Below are positions 30,178 through 41,791 of a DNA stretch of 64,000 bases, one piece after another. How positions within the stretch are numbered: position 1 is the stretch's first letter; every line of letters starts with the position of its first letter. The notes below the pieces were generated by a model. It was not told the origin of the DNA and did no database searches. It saw nothing but the letters and a program-made list of their open reading frames with translations. Position numbers and translations under genes: made by a program. The stretch is from an uncultured Paracoccaceae bacterium (GTDB lineage: Bacteria; Pseudomonadota; Alphaproteobacteria; Rhodobacterales; Rhodobacteraceae): contig CAJJAK010000006.1 of NCBI GenBank assembly GCA_905182165.1, forward strand, positions 186,001-250,000, read 5' to 3'.

Positions 30178-31353
30178 ATGACTGACATAGTTTATGGATC
30201 GGTATCATCTCCAACGAGAGAGCCGATTGTTTCGCATTGGTGGCATACCATTGATAGAGTTTCCTTGGCATTTGTTTTGGGACTCTTTGGTATAGGTATA
30301 CTGCTTGGTTTAGCAGCATCTCCTCCACTCGCAGTAAAAAACGGATATATGCCATTATATTATGTAAATAGGCAATTATGTTTTGGTGGTTTATCTATAT
30401 TAGTCATGGTATTTTTTTCGATGCTGTCCCCACAGTCGATACGCCGCCTTGGTGTTATTGGCTTTTTATTGGCTTTCATAGCGTTAGCACTCTTGCCAAT
30501 TTTTGGTACCGATTTTGGCAAAGGGTCTATTCGATGGTATTCATTAGGCTTTTCCTCATTGCAGCCGTCAGAATTTTTAAAGCCATTTTTTGTTATCCTA
30601 ACTGCATGGTTAATAGCATCTTCTTCAGAAATAAATGGTCCACCAGGAAAACTGATTTCATTTTTTATCGCTATTTTAGTTTCGTTATTTTTGGCGATTC
30701 AACCTGACTTTGGTCAAGCATCTTTGATACTTGCAAGCTGGGGAATGATTTATTTTGTTGCTGGTGCTCCTTTAATTTTATTATTGGTCGTTGTTATGTC
30801 TATCCTTGGTGCTGGTATTTTGGCGTATAATATTTCAGAGCACTTTGCGCGAAGGATCGACGGGTTTCTAATTGCAGAAATAGACCCAAATACTCAAATT
30901 GGCTATGCCACCAATGCTATCCAAGAGGGAGGTATATTTGGTGTGGTAGTGGGAGAAGGAATAGTAAAAAGTGTACTTCCCGATGCACATACTGATTTTA
31001 TTATAGCAGTTGCAGCAGAAGAATATGGTTTGATTTTTGTATTGCTGATAATTTTTGTTTATTTGAGCATAACTGTAAGATCCTTATTTCGATTAATCAA
31101 AGAACGAAATTCCTTTATTAGACTAGCTGGAACTGGATTGGCGGTTTTGTTTGCTGCTCAAGCACTTATAAACCTAGGTGTCGCCGTTAGATTGCTGCCA
31201 GCAAAAGGAATGACATTACCCTTTATTAGTTACGGGGGTTCTAGTCTACTTGCTGGAGGTATTGCTTTAGGCATGCTTTTGGCTTTCACCAGAGAACGTG
31301 CTCAAGGAGTGATAGGTGACGCAATAGGTCAAAACCAAGTTGGTAAATCATAG
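30178..31353 (+). CDS. ftsW: peptidoglycan glycosyltransferase FtsW
   Basis: FtsW is the SEDS glycosyltransferase that polymerises septal glycan with FtsI. The 391-residue protein has ten membrane helices, the loop GKGSIRWYSLGFSSLQPSE with the SEDS active-site neighbourhood, QPDFGQASL, and the end motif LPFISYGGSSLLAGGIALG. ATG 30178 lies 93 bp after murD, and murG follows two bases after its stop. It is intact. Confidence 0.96.
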   Translation: MTDIVYGSVSSPTREPIVSHWWHTIDRVSLAFVLGLFGIGILLGLAASPPLAVKNGYMPLYYVNRQLCFGGLSILVMVFFSMLSPQSIRRLGVIGFLLAFIALALLPIFGTDFGKGSIRWYSLGFSSLQPSEFLKPFFVILTAWLIASSSEINGPPGKLISFFIAILVSLFLAIQPDFGQASLILASWGMIYFVAGAPLILLLVVVMSILGAGILAYNISEHFARRIDGFLIAEIDPNTQIGYATNAIQEGGIFGVVVGEGIVKSVLPDAHTDFIIAVAAEEYGLIFVLLIIFVYLSITVRSLFRLIKERNSFIRLAGTGLAVLFAAQALINLGVAVRLLPAKGMTLPFISYGGSSLLAGGIALGMLLAFTRERAQGVIGDAIGQNQVGKS

Positions 31354-31355
31354 AT

Positions 31356-32473
31356 ATGAAGAAAATTGATAAACCACTTTTATTTATTGCTGCTGGAGGA
31401 ACAGGGGGCCATATATTTCCAGCACAAGCTTTGGCTGATTGTATCTTAAAAGAGGGCTGGCGTGTAAAATTTTTGACGGACGATCGAGGTGCTAAATACG
31501 CTAATCAATTTGACGAAAAAGTAGATGTAGTTACAATCCCAAGTTCTACATTCTCTGGGAATAATTTAATTAAAAAAATAAATGCTATTTTTAAATTATT
31601 TCTAGGCACGTGTTCAGCGATTTTTTATATAATTAAAAATACACCCAAGTTGTTGCCGGTTTTGGAGGGTACCCAGCTTTTCCAACTATGCTTGCTGCAA
31701 CTTTATTTCGTGTCCCTTTATTGATCCATGAGCAGAACGGCGTGCTTGGGCGCGTTAATCAATTCTTTGTGCGACGTTCTAATATTGTTGCGTGTGGTGT
31801 ATGGCCAACAAAGGTACCTAAAGATGTTGAGGCTATTGATTGTGGAAATCCGGTTCGTCAATCAATAATGAAGCTGAAGAATTCTCCTTATATTCCACCA
31901 GGTGATTACCCAGTTAATATTGTGATTCTAGGAGGATCTCAGGGGGCAAAAATTTTGTCTGATGTGGTGCCAACAGCTTTGAGTTTATTACCAGATAATA
32001 TTATAAAAAATCTCCAGGTAACGCATCAAGCGCGCAAAGAAGATAAAAGTAAGGTCAATGATTTTTATTGTAATTCTAGAATAAGTGCCAATGTGCAAGA
32101 TTTTTTTTCAGACATTCCAAAGAAAATTAACGAATCTCAATTAATAATAAGTCGTGCGGGAGCTTCTACTATTGCTGAAATTTCAATGATAGGTAGACCT
32201 TCTATTTTAATACCTTTGAAAGCTGCAATTCGTGACGAACAAACGGCTAATGCATTACCATTAGTTTCTGCCAATGCTGCAATCTTATTAACGGAAGATA
32301 AATTAACAGCCTTAAAATTAAGAAATATTATTCATGAATTAATCTTAAATCCTAAACGTTCTTCTGAAATGGCGAAATCAGCGCACAATAATTGCAAGGT
32401 AGATGCTACTAAAAAGTTAACTGAGTTGGTAATGTCACTAGCTGATAATAAAAGCTTAAGATCAATATCATGA
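31356..32473 (+). CDS. murG: MurG glycosyltransferase (lipid II synthesis), frameshifted
   Basis: MurG adds GlcNAc to lipid I. The N-terminal frame has [17 protein letters not shown], the glycine-rich membrane-proximal loop. Near 31655 an indel shifts the frame; the new frame reads [43 protein letters not shown] and [12 protein letters not shown], the acceptor and donor sites. Total length is about 372 residues. ATG 31356 is two bases after ftsW, and the end overlaps murC by four bases. Confidence 0.95.
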
Positions 32474-33864
32474 CGATAAAAACCAAACTTCCACCCCAAA
32501 TAGGTTTTATCCATTTTATTGGTATTGGTGGCATTGGCATGTCAGGAATAGCAGAAGTTTTAATTACTCATGGTTACCAAATACAAGGATCAGACTTAAA
32601 AGCCAGTAAAATTCTAACCCGTTTGCAAAAAATTGGGGCTAAGGTTTTCTTAACACAAGAAGCAAAAAACTTAATTGATGTCGACGTCGTTGTAGTCTCA
32701 TCAGCAATAAGGTCTGATAATCCTGAATTACAGGAAGCTTACCGTAGAAATATCCCAGTTGTTCCTAGGGCTGAAATGTTGGCTGAATTAATGAGGCTAA
32801 AATCTAATATTTCTGTTGCTGGAACACACGGTAAAACTACCACAACCACTATGGTAGCCGCCTTGTTAGATTCGGGTGGACTTGATCCCACAGTGATTAA
32901 TGGTGGCATAATTCATGCGTATGGATCGAATGCACGGACTGGGACTGGTGAATGGATGGTCGTCGAAGCAGACGAAAGTGATGGTAGCTTTACTAAGCTA
33001 CCATCTACGATTTCGATAGTAACTAATATTGATCCAGAACATTTGGAATATTATGGTTCATTTGAAAATTTGAAAGAAGCATTTTTTGAATTTATTTCTA
33101 AAATACCATTTTATGGATTGGCTGTTTTATGTGCTGATGATGATGATGTTAGAACTCTTATTAAAAGAGTTGAAAATAGAAGAATTGTGACATTTGGCTT
33201 GAATAGTAATGCTGACGTGAGAGCAAAAAATCTTACAGTTAAAAATGGAAAAACTAAGTTCGACATTGTTTTTTCTGATGGTTCGCAGGAGATCAATGGT
33301 TTAGAATTTCCAATGGTTGGGGATCACAATGTATCTAATTTATTAGCTGCTGTGGCCGTTGCAGTTCATTTGGGGGTGACTGACGCAGACATCCGAGCGG
33401 GAGTGATTGGTTTTAGAGGAGTTAGCCGTCGTTTTACCAATCTTGGGAAATTCAATGATGTTATCATAATAGATGACTACGCTCATCACCCAACAGAAAT
33501 CAGTGCAACTTTAAAGGCTGCTAAACAAGCTACAGGTGGAAGGGTTATAGCTATTCATCAACCTCATAGATTTAGCAGACTTTCAAATTTATTTGAAGAA
33601 TTTGGCAATTGCTTTGGCGATGCAGATATAATTGGTATAACGCCAATATTTTCAGCAGGAGAGAAAAGTATTGAGGGCGTTACTAGTGACGAATTAATAT
33701 CTCGCATATCTAAGTATTCTAATAAACCAACCCATAAAATAGAGGATGAAAAATATTTACTAAGATTTATAAGAAATTATGCAAAACCAAATGATATGAT
33801 TGTTTTTATGGGCGCTGGAAGTATATCGACTTGGGCTAATAATATGATGGATACAAAACGATGA
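32470..33864 (+). CDS. murC: UDP-N-acetylmuramate--L-alanine ligase MurC
   Basis: MurC adds L-Ala to UDP-MurNAc. The 464-residue protein starts with the Rossmann segment [16 protein letters not shown], then [13 protein letters not shown] near residue 117, [32 protein letters not shown] and [12 protein letters not shown] 32470 overlaps the murG stop, and its own stop overlaps murB (ATGA). It is intact. Confidence 0.97.
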   Translation: MTIKTKLPPQIGFIHFIGIGGIGMSGIAEVLITHGYQIQGSDLKASKILTRLQKIGAKVFLTQEAKNLIDVDVVVVSSAIRSDNPELQEAYRRNIPVVPRAEMLAELMRLKSNISVAGTHGKTTTTTMVAALLDSGGLDPTVINGGIIHAYGSNARTGTGEWMVVEADESDGSFTKLPSTISIVTNIDPEHLEYYGSFENLKEAFFEFISKIPFYGLAVLCADDDDVRTLIKRVENRRIVTFGLNSNADVRAKNLTVKNGKTKFDIVFSDGSQEINGLEFPMVGDHNVSNLLAAVAVAVHLGVTDADIRAGVIGFRGVSRRFTNLGKFNDVIIIDDYAHHPTEISATLKAAKQATGGRVIAIHQPHRFSRLSNLFEEFGNCFGDADIIGITPIFSAGEKSIEGVTSDELISRISKYSNKPTHKIEDEKYLLRFIRNYAKPNDMIVFMGAGSISTWANNMMDTKR

Positions 33865-34808
33865 TAAATTTGCCTAATGTAAGAGGTCAGATAAAAAAAA
33901 ATCTCCCTTTATCAACAATGTCTTGGCTTAAAGTTGGTGGGCCAGCGGAAATATTGTTTAAGCCAAAGGACATTCTTGATTTACAGGAATTTTTTGCAAA
34001 AATTGACAGAAAGATACCAATTTTCGTACTGGGCGCTTGTTCCAATCTAATAATTAGAGATGGTGGCATTGATGGAGTTTGTATTCGCCTTGGTAAGCAG
34101 TTTAATAAGATAGTTATTCAGTGCGATGGTTTGGTTGTAGCCGGTGCGGCTAGTTTTGGATCGCATGTGGCGCAAAAGGCAGCAGTTGCAGGGATTGATT
34201 TAACATTTCTGCGAACTATTCCTGGTACAATTGGAGGCGCCGTTTTCATGAATGCAGGTTGTTATGGTAGATATATCAAGGACGTACTCGTTTCTGCAGA
34301 GTTTATTTCTCGTGAAGGCTTGTTGCATACCTTAGGTGGTAAAGATTTAGAGTTTTCTTACCGAAGATCTAAAATTCCTAATGGTTGGGTTATGACAAAG
34401 GCATTCTTTAAATCCAATGTGTCCAATCCGGAGTATTTGAATTCTAAAATGGAAGATATGATAGAAAATCGTAATAATACACAACCAAGGGGTGAACTCA
34501 GTTGTGGTTCGGCTTTTAGAAACCCATCGGGTCGTGCCTCCAGTGGTAAAGCAGAGGATACCAATGAGTTAAAAGCTTGGAAAATGATTGAAGATGCTGG
34601 TCTTAGAGGCTTTCAGTTAGGTGGCGCGAAAGTTTCAACAAAGCATTCAAATTTTTTAATAAATACTGGTGAGGCTACTTCTGCTCAACTAGAGGAACTT
34701 GGTGAGATAATTATGAGGCAGGTATTTGATCACAGTGGTGTCAAATTGGAGTGGGAGATAAAGCTTGTTGGTAAAAACTCTAAAAAAAAATACAAAAATA
34801 GAAAATAG
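33861..34808 (+). CDS. murB: UDP-N-acetylenolpyruvoylglucosamine reductase MurB (type II-like)
   Basis: MurB reduces UDP-GlcNAc-enolpyruvate with FAD and NADPH. The 315-residue protein has [26 protein letters not shown] (FAD site), [27 protein letters not shown], the catalytic serine in [10 protein letters not shown] and [18 protein letters not shown]. The SCGSxF form and length match type II enzymes. ATG 33861 is coupled to murC. It is intact. Confidence 0.96.
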   Translation: MINLPNVRGQIKKNLPLSTMSWLKVGGPAEILFKPKDILDLQEFFAKIDRKIPIFVLGACSNLIIRDGGIDGVCIRLGKQFNKIVIQCDGLVVAGAASFGSHVAQKAAVAGIDLTFLRTIPGTIGGAVFMNAGCYGRYIKDVLVSAEFISREGLLHTLGGKDLEFSYRRSKIPNGWVMTKAFFKSNVSNPEYLNSKMEDMIENRNNTQPRGELSCGSAFRNPSGRASSGKAEDTNELKAWKMIEDAGLRGFQLGGAKVSTKHSNFLINTGEATSAQLEELGEIIMRQVFDHSGVKLEWEIKLVGKNSKKKYKNRK

Positions 34809-34823
34809 AAGTTTATATCTAAA

Positions 34824-35735
34824 ATGGATTATAACAAAATAAGAAATATTGCAGTTTTAAAGGGTGGATGTTCTGACGAACGTGAAGTTTCATTAGTGTC
34901 TGGTCATCAGTGTGCGCATGCTTTGAGGTCTATTGGCTTTGAGGTTACTGAGATTGATGCTGATAAAGACATAGTGCGCGAACTTAATATACTTAAACCA
35001 GACGTGGTATTTAATGCGTTACACGGGCGTTGGGGGGAGGATGGCTGTATCCAGGGAATTTTGGAATGGATGAAAATACCTTATACTCATTCTGGGGTTT
35101 TATCATCTGCTTTGGCTATGAATAAAGATAGAACAAAAGCTGTCTATCGCTTTGTTGGGTTGCCTTGTGCAAGGAGCGTTACTATTACTGCAGACTTAAT
35201 TAATACGAAATCTTTTATGGAACCTCCCTATGTTATCAAGCCAATTAATGGGGGATCATCAGTAGGAGTTTCTTTTGTTCATAATTCTGAGAGCATTGAG
35301 ATCAATGATTATGCCTACGATGGCAAGGTAATGTTGGAAGAGTTTATACCAGGACGTGAATTAACTGTGACAGTATTGGACGAAGCCCCACTAACCGTTA
35401 CAGAAATAATTACAGATAACTGGTATGATTATGATGCAAAATACACTGAAAATGGCTCACTTCATGAAGTGCCAGCTAATTTACCGAAAGATATTTTTGA
35501 TTTATGTAAGCAACACGCTTTGTCTGCTCATTTTGCACTAGGATGTAGAGGATTGAGTCGAACCGACTTCAGGTGGGATGATACAAAAGGGATATTAGGA
35601 TTGAAATTGTTGGAGACCAACACTCAGCCAGGAATGTGTCCAACCTCTCTAACCCCTGAGCAAGCTGAATTTTGTGGAATTCCATTTAAAAATCTATGTC
35701 AAAAATTAGGTAGATCCTCCCATATAACAGTTTAG
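34824..35735 (+). CDS. ddl: D-alanine--D-alanine ligase
   Basis: Ddl makes the D-Ala-D-Ala dipeptide used by MurF. It is an ATP-grasp enzyme of 303 residues with AVLKGGCSDEREVSLVSG at the N-terminus, NALHGRWGEDGCIQGIL, the ATP loop VIKPINGGSSVGVSFV, and the metal site LLETNTQPGMCPTSL. The usual EvNtqPG motif reads ETNTQPG. ATG 34824 follows murB by 15 bases. It is intact. Confidence 0.95.
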   Translation: MDYNKIRNIAVLKGGCSDEREVSLVSGHQCAHALRSIGFEVTEIDADKDIVRELNILKPDVVFNALHGRWGEDGCIQGILEWMKIPYTHSGVLSSALAMNKDRTKAVYRFVGLPCARSVTITADLINTKSFMEPPYVIKPINGGSSVGVSFVHNSESIEINDYAYDGKVMLEEFIPGRELTVTVLDEAPLTVTEIITDNWYDYDAKYTENGSLHEVPANLPKDIFDLCKQHALSAHFALGCRGLSRTDFRWDDTKGILGLKLLETNTQPGMCPTSLTPEQAEFCGIPFKNLCQKLGRSSHITV

Positions 35736-35747
35736 GAAATAATAAAA

Positions 35748-36596
35748 ATGATCCAACACCAAGCCGCTTTTTTTATAGATTGGAGCGGTTGTGGCTCACT
35801 CCATTTATTAGACTTATCGTAAAGTTTGGGCTTCCTATTCTTTTAATTATGATTATTTGTTTTACATATTTTTCGAGAACTGAAAATATAGACGTTTGGA
35901 AAATTAGTTGGCGTGAATTTAAAGAAAATATTAAAAATAGTGACGGAATTTTTAATAAATTTGATCAAAATTGATGGCGTAGATCGTATCATGTTGAGCG
36001 ATGTGCGGAATGCTATGAACATAGATCTGCCAGTGAGTTCGTATGACGTTAATCTTCAAGATCTTAAGTTGAAAGTACAGCTATTGAAAGCCGTAGAACA
36101 AGTCGAATTATATATAGCTGAAAATATTATTCATGTTGAGATTTTGGAAAGAAAACCTGCAGTCTTTTGGCAGAATAATAAAGGTTTGGAGATCCTTGAT
36201 GCAAACGGAGTAAGTATTGATGCTGCTGCAAATCGAAAAAAACAAAATAATTTACCCTTAATTGCGGGTCATGGGGCTAATAATTATGTCAAAGAGGCAT
36301 TATTTATTTACCAAAATACTGATCTATTTTTGAACGAGATAATTGGCCTGGTTAGAGTGGGAAATCGACGGTGGGACATAATTCTTACTGGAAAGAGAAG
36401 AGTTATGTTGCCTGCCCAAGATATCGCTCTGGTTTTAAACAATATAGCTGTGCTTAATAAGTCTTATGAATTATCTTCTTTAAATTTCAGCGTATTAGAC
36501 TTTAGAAATATTGATCGAATGACAATTAGAAGAGGTAAGCCGTTTTCTGAGATGATCGAGATCAAACTCAATGATATTTATGAAGGGGAGATTTGA
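35748..36596 (+). CDS. ftsQ: cell division protein FtsQ, frameshifted
   Basis: FtsQ links the cytoplasmic and periplasmic divisome through FtsB/FtsL. ATG 35748 is followed after a one-base shift by DPTPSRFFYRLERLWLTPF, the cytoplasmic tail, then a membrane helix (FGLPILLIMIICFTYF), and a second break near 35945. The next frame reads EFLINLIKIDGVDRIMLSDV, the POTRA domain, then VEILERKPAVFWQNNKGLE and LIGLVRVGNRRWDI-like strands of the beta domain. Combined length is about 282 residues. The end overlaps ftsA (TGATG). Confidence 0.88.
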
Positions 36597-37893
36597 TGAC
36601 CAATTTGTATGAAACGCAAAGAGCTATGAGGCAAGCTAGGAAAATTGCAATTCAAAGAGGGGTTATAGCCGTTTTGGATGTTGGAACTTCGAAAGTGGCC
36701 TGTTTTGTCTTAAAGTTTGATGGTGTTAAACCCAGAGAGCTGGAAGATTCAGTTGGATCAATGGTTGGTCAGGCTGATTTTCGAATAATCGGAGTCTCAA
36801 CGATCAAATCACGAGGTGTAAAATTTGGGGATATAGATATCATTCGTGAGACAGAGCGTGCAATCAGAACGGCAGTACAGGCTGCTCAAAAAATGGCTGG
36901 GGTAAGGGTAGATCATATAATCGCGTGCTTTTCTGGAGGTAGACCTCGGTCGTACGGTTTGAGTGGAAGTAGTGTTACTCAGAATGGACTGGTTGATACT
37001 CGCGACATTGCAAATGTTTTGGGGAGCTGTGAAGTGCCACAATATGGGTCTAACCGTGATGCATTACACGCTCATCCTGTGAACTTTTCTTTAGACAACA
37101 AAAATGGATTATTAGATCCAAGTGGGCAGATTGGTAAGAATCTTTCGGTTGATATGCATTTACTTACAGTGGATTCAAGTTCAATCGAAGCCATTTTACA
37201 TTGTGTAAAACGTTGTGATTTAGAATTGGCAGGTATTGCATCATCTGCGTATGTATCCAGCAATCTCTTCATTGGTGGAGGATGAGCAAGAAATTGGTGC
37301 TGCCTGTGTGGATATGGATAATCAACATAGGAGTTTCAGTTTTTTTAAAAAAACACATGGTTTATGGTGATTTTGTTAAAATGGGAGGTGATCATATTAC
37401 ATCTGATATTTCACATGGGTTGCAGATTCCTATTAATTTAGCTGAAAGAATTAAAAACCTGAATGGAGGTGTCTTAGCAACTGGAATGGATGATCGAGAA
37501 TCCATTCAAATAGGCGGTGATACTGGAGATTGGGAGCATGATAAAAGGTCGGTTACAAGATCAGAGTTAATAGGAATTATTCGACCAAGAGTTGAGGAAA
37601 TTTTAGAAGGTGTTCGAGAAACATTACTTTCAGCTGGTTTTGAGTTTTTGCCAAGTCAAAGAATTGTCTTAACTGGCGGTGCTAGTCAAATACCTGGATT
37701 GGATCAATTAGCGGCTAAAATTTTGGGTCAACAGGTACGAATGGGAAGACCATTAAGGGTTAGAGGTTTGCCTCAAGCTGCCTCGGCACCTGGGTTTTCG
37801 GCAGTTGTTGGTTTGGCCCTTTTTGCTGCATATCCACAAGATGAGTGGTGGGATTTTGAATTAACAAATAAAAATGGTGAAACGTTCGATTAA
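36596..37893 (+). CDS. ftsA: cell division protein FtsA, frameshifted
   Basis: FtsA is the actin-like membrane tether of FtsZ. The first part has GVIAVLDVGTSKVACFVLKF (phosphate 1), the 1C domain and VDMHLLTVDSSSIEAI. The frame breaks near 37262; a shifted frame gives SSLVEDEQEIGAACVDM, and another indel destroys the expected Gly-rich phosphate 2 loop before VSVFLKKHMVYGDFVKMGG. The end holds VLTGGASQIPGLDQLA and RPLRVRGLP. ATG 36596 overlaps the ftsQ stop. Total length is about 432 residues. The family is clear, but at least two indels disrupt it as written. Confidence 0.92.
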
Positions 37894-38087
37894 ACGGATG
37901 ACAAAATGGTTGCGCGAAAATTGGTAAAAATTAAGAAAAAAATCTAAATATCGGGGTTCCAGACACAAAAAGTAACTATATGTTGAAATTTTCTCGTGAC
38001 CAATGGTCTTATATTGGTTATTGTAAGTTAAAAAAACAGGTAAATACAAATAAACAAAAAAGTGAGAAGGAATATTAAAATAGATAA

Positions 38088-39690
38088 AGTGTACCAGGAC
38101 AAAATGATCTAAGACCCAGAATTTCTGTATTTGGCATCGGTGGAGCTGGAGGTAACGCCGTAAACAATATGATTGAGAAAAAATTGGAAGGAGCTGAGTT
38201 TGTTGCAGCAAATACAGATGCTCAAGCCCTACAACAATCAAATGCTAAAAATAAAATACAGATGGGAGTTAAAGTAACAGAGGGTCTGGGTGCTGGCGCT
38301 CGTGCTTCAGTAGGAGCTGCCGCAGCTGAAGAAACGATTGAAGAGATTGTTGATCATTTAGCTGGCTCTCATATGGCATTTATCACTGCTGGTATGGGGG
38401 GTGGTACAGGAACAGGAGCTGCACCAATTATTGCTCAAGCTGCTCGAGAGCTTGGAGTCTTGACTGTTGGTGTTGTTACAAAGCCATTTCAATTTGAAGG
38501 TGCAAAACGTATGAGGCAAGCCGAGGAAGGCGTCGAGGCTTTGCAAAAGGTTGTTGATACCTTAATTATCATACCAAATCAAAATTTGTTTAGAATAGCT
38601 AATGAAAAAACAACTTTTGCGGATGCATTCAATTTAGCAGATGATGTCCTTTACCAAGGTGTAAAAGGGATCACTGATTTGATGGTAAGACCAGGTCTTA
38701 TTAATTTGGATTTTGCTGATGTTCGTGCAGTAATGGCTTCAATGGGTAAGGCAATGATGGGAACTGGCGAAGCTGAAGGAGAAGGTAGAGCAGATAAAGG
38801 CAGCAGAGCAAGCGATAAATAATCCATTATTAGATGAAATCTCTTTAAGAGGTGCGAAGGGTGTTTTAATTAACATTACGGGTGGACACGATCTTACACT
38901 TTTTGAATTGGACGAGGCGGCGAATAGAATAAGAGAAGAAGTTGATCCAGATGCTAATATAATTGTTGGTTCTACAGTCGATGAAGATATGGATGGTATG
39001 ATGCGAGTTTCAGTAGTAGCAACTGGGATTGATGCCAACGATATTAATCAGGAAACGCCGGTAACTAGAAGGACAATGGCTGAGCCTTTGGCGACTGATG
39101 TACCAAAAGATGAAAGCTTGACCAAAAAAACTAATAGCTTTGATCAGGAAAGTCTATTTAATGAAACTCTCACAGAAAGCGAATTTGGCTCAAATTCTGA
39201 TAATGAAGAAGGTAAAAATGCTGAATTCAGCGATACTATTCCGGAACCAATATATAGATCAGAGACAAGTGAAGCTGTCGCACCAATGACTACTGGTTTT
39301 AGTGATACGGATCTTTTGAATTTCATCCCCCCAAAAGCACCCGCTGCTGGTACGCCGTCAGTAGAAACACTAAATAAACTGAAGGCAGTGGTCGAAACTT
39401 ATAAAGAGGACGATGTAAAAAAAAATCTAAATATTAGTAATACCGGAGTTAATCAAGAAAAATCGGATAATAGTGTCAGAGCGTTATCTCTAACTTCAGA
39501 ACAAAGAGGCTTTGACAAATCGCAGAAAAAAAATCGCAGATTTGGTATTAATAATTTAATTAATAGAATGACTGGCGCGCCTTCATCGACTGATCCTGCT
39601 TTGGAAGTAGAGCAAGATGATGAAGAAATGCAAGATAATATGAAAGATAATATTGAAATTCCTGCATTCTTGAGACGTCAAGCAAACTAG
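38088..39690 (+). CDS. ftsZ: cell division GTPase FtsZ, frameshifted, start codon unclear
   Basis: FtsZ forms the division ring. From 38088 the frame reads [20 protein letters not shown] with [10 protein letters not shown]; the start codon is lost to an indel just before, and AGAAGGA at 38065-38071 is the likely ribosome binding site. The tubulin signature [11 protein letters not shown] and the catalytic loop [11 protein letters not shown] are present. A second break near 38792 is followed by [16 protein letters not shown] sequence, then [15 protein letters not shown] long variable linker leads to the C-terminal peptide [11 protein letters not shown], which binds FtsA. Length is about 533 residues, typical of alphaproteobacteria. 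The 194 bp before it (37894-38087) hold nothing else. Confidence 0.93.
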
Positions 39691-39888
39691 GTAAAATTTT
39701 TATAATTAAAAATACAATTAAGCTATTGATTCAATGATAATTATTAAAAATTTAGTCAATTTCATTCTTGTTACAAAACGTCATAATCTTTGAATTGTCT
39801 AATAATCAGAAATCATCTACTTTACGTAACTAAAATTTAAATAATGAAGATCTGAATATAAAATTCGGACACAAAATTGGAGATAGTT

Positions 39889-40806
39889 TTGCAAACAACG
39901 CTTAAACAGGTAATAAAATGTAGTGGTATAGGACTTCATTCTGGAACTAAGGTATCGGTGAAAATAAAGCCATCTGCAGCTCAATACGGTATTTGGTTTA
40001 GACGGACGGACATTACTGACAGAGATAATATGATTGCGGCTCATTATCTAAATGTGAGTGGATCTGTTTTATGTACAAAACTGTCTAATGAAAATGGAGT
40101 TTCAATTTCTACCGTAGAGCACTTAATGGCTGCGCTTTCAGGCTGTGGGGTGCAGAATGCACTAATTGAGGTTAATGGACCCGAAATACCAATCATGGAT
40201 GGAAGTGCTGATTGGTTTGTGCGAAAAATACTTTTTGGTGGAATAAAAATACTTCACCAACCTGTTAGAGTCATTCATGTAAAAAAGGAAGTTATTGTGA
40301 AGACTGATAGTGCTTATGCGAGTATTAGTCCCTCCAGCAACCTTTCGATAGACTTTGAGATAGATTTTGAAGATGCGGCGATTGGTTATCAAGCTAAGTC
40401 ACTTAACATGGCTAACGGATCATTCGTTAAAGAGTTGAGTAATAGCAGAACTTTTTGTAGAAACTCAGATGTGGAAAAGATGCAAAAAAATGGATTAGCC
40501 TTAGGTGGTAATCTTCAAAATGCTATAGTTGTGAATGGAGATAAAATTCTTAACCCTGAAGGTTTCAGGTATAAAGACGAGTGTGTGAGGCATAAAATGT
40601 TAGATGTATTGGGTGATTTAGCGTTAGCTGGAGCACCGATAGTTGGAGCATTTAAAGGAATAAAGTCGGGACACTCAGAAACTAATCAACTGCTTAGAAA
40701 GTTGTTTTCTGATTCCTCTGCCTTTGAAATGAGTATCTGCTCTAACGAAACGGCTGCCGTTTTACCAGGCGTTGGGGTGCTTAAAGAAGACTTACCTAAA
40801 TTTTAA
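39889..40806 (+). CDS. lpxC: UDP-3-O-acyl-N-acetylglucosamine deacetylase LpxC
   Basis: LpxC is the zinc deacetylase that commits to lipid A synthesis. The 305-residue protein starts MQTTLKQVIKCSGIGLHSG, with STVEHLMAALSGCGV (first zinc His), IPIMDGSADWFV, FCRNSDVEKM, and HKMLDVLGDLALAGAP (second His and Asp) and GHSETN (general acid/base His). TTG 39889 has GGAG five bases upstream; TTG 39877 in frame is an alternative. It follows ftsZ by about 200 bp of AT-rich DNA, so it may have its own promoter. It is intact. Confidence 0.94.
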   Translation: MQTTLKQVIKCSGIGLHSGTKVSVKIKPSAAQYGIWFRRTDITDRDNMIAAHYLNVSGSVLCTKLSNENGVSISTVEHLMAALSGCGVQNALIEVNGPEIPIMDGSADWFVRKILFGGIKILHQPVRVIHVKKEVIVKTDSAYASISPSSNLSIDFEIDFEDAAIGYQAKSLNMANGSFVKELSNSRTFCRNSDVEKMQKNGLALGGNLQNAIVVNGDKILNPEGFRYKDECVRHKMLDVLGDLALAGAPIVGAFKGIKSGHSETNQLLRKLFSDSSAFEMSICSNETAAVLPGVGVLKEDLPKF

Positions 40807-40927
40807 AAAGTCTGATTGAATTTCTTAAGGTTTATTGCATTAATGAGTTAATTAAAGCTTGTTGCTTAAGTTTACATTTATATATTAAACGGGCATCAGG
40901 TGTGTCTTTACTTAGGAACGATCAGTT

Positions 40928-41771
40928 ATGGCTTTTTTGAGGGTTTTCAAGAAACAAACATTTTGGATTTTTGGATTTTTTATGTGCATTCTAATAGGGT
41001 GTACTAGCTCAAATACTGAAACCAAATTGGAAGATCTATCTGCTAAAGAAATTTATGCTAAAGCGAAAAAAGAATTTGATGATGGTGATAAAGTAAAGGC
41101 AGCAGAATTATTCTTGGATATTGAAAGACTTTACCCATATTCTGGTTTAGCAAAACGGGCCTTATTAATGAGTGCTGTGATGCCATCATGAAAAAGATTA
41201 TGAAAGCAGCAGGGGATCTGCTGTGCGATTTATAACCTTTTATCCTGCTGACGCTGACACTCCTTATGCATATTACCTAATTGCCTTAAGTCACTATGAT
41301 CAGATTGATGAAATCGGTCGTGATCAAGCAACTACTTATGAGGCTTTAAAAACCTTTCGAATAATTGTTGAGAGATATCCAGATAGTGAATATGCAAAGC
41401 CTTCCTCACTGAAAATTGAGCTGGCATTTGACCATTTAGCTGCAAAAGAAATGGAAATTGGTCGATATTATTTGAAGAATAGTCACTATATGGCTGCAAT
41501 TAATAGATTTAAAATAGTTATTGAAGAATACCCAACTACTAGTCACACGCCAGAAGCTCTGCACCGGTTAGTTGAGGCATATTTATCACTAGGATTAACA
41601 AATGAAGCAACAATTTCTGGGGCAATTTTGGGACACAACTTCAAGTCATCTGTTTGGTACCAAGATACTTATGATCTTTTGGGTGGCGTAGACACTGGAT
41701 CAAATGTTAATAATTTCAAGGGATGGTTAGGGAACGTTTACCGTCAAGTAATTCGCGGTGATTGGATATAA
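40928..41771 (+). CDS. bamD: outer membrane assembly lipoprotein BamD, frameshifted
   Basis: BamD (ComL) is a TPR lipoprotein of the BAM complex. The signal peptide ends in the lipobox LIGCTSSN (Cys about residue 26), so Lnt would acylate it. TPR segments are LSAKEIYAKAKKEFDDGDKV, YPADADTPYAYYLIALSHYD and RYPDSEYAK, and the C-terminus is GWLGNVYRQVIRGDWI. The frame breaks near 41180 after LLMSA; the next frame reads HEKDYESSRGSAVRF. Combined length is about 281 residues. The lpxC-bamD-recN order is standard in Rhodobacterales. Confidence 0.92.
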
Positions 41772-41791
41772 AAAATAATGAGTTTTGATTA

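Noticed and set aside
39691..39710. AT-rich inverted repeat after ftsZ as a terminator
   Set aside because: The stem is only A-T pairs (TTTTTATAATTAAAAA) and would be expected by chance in this DNA.
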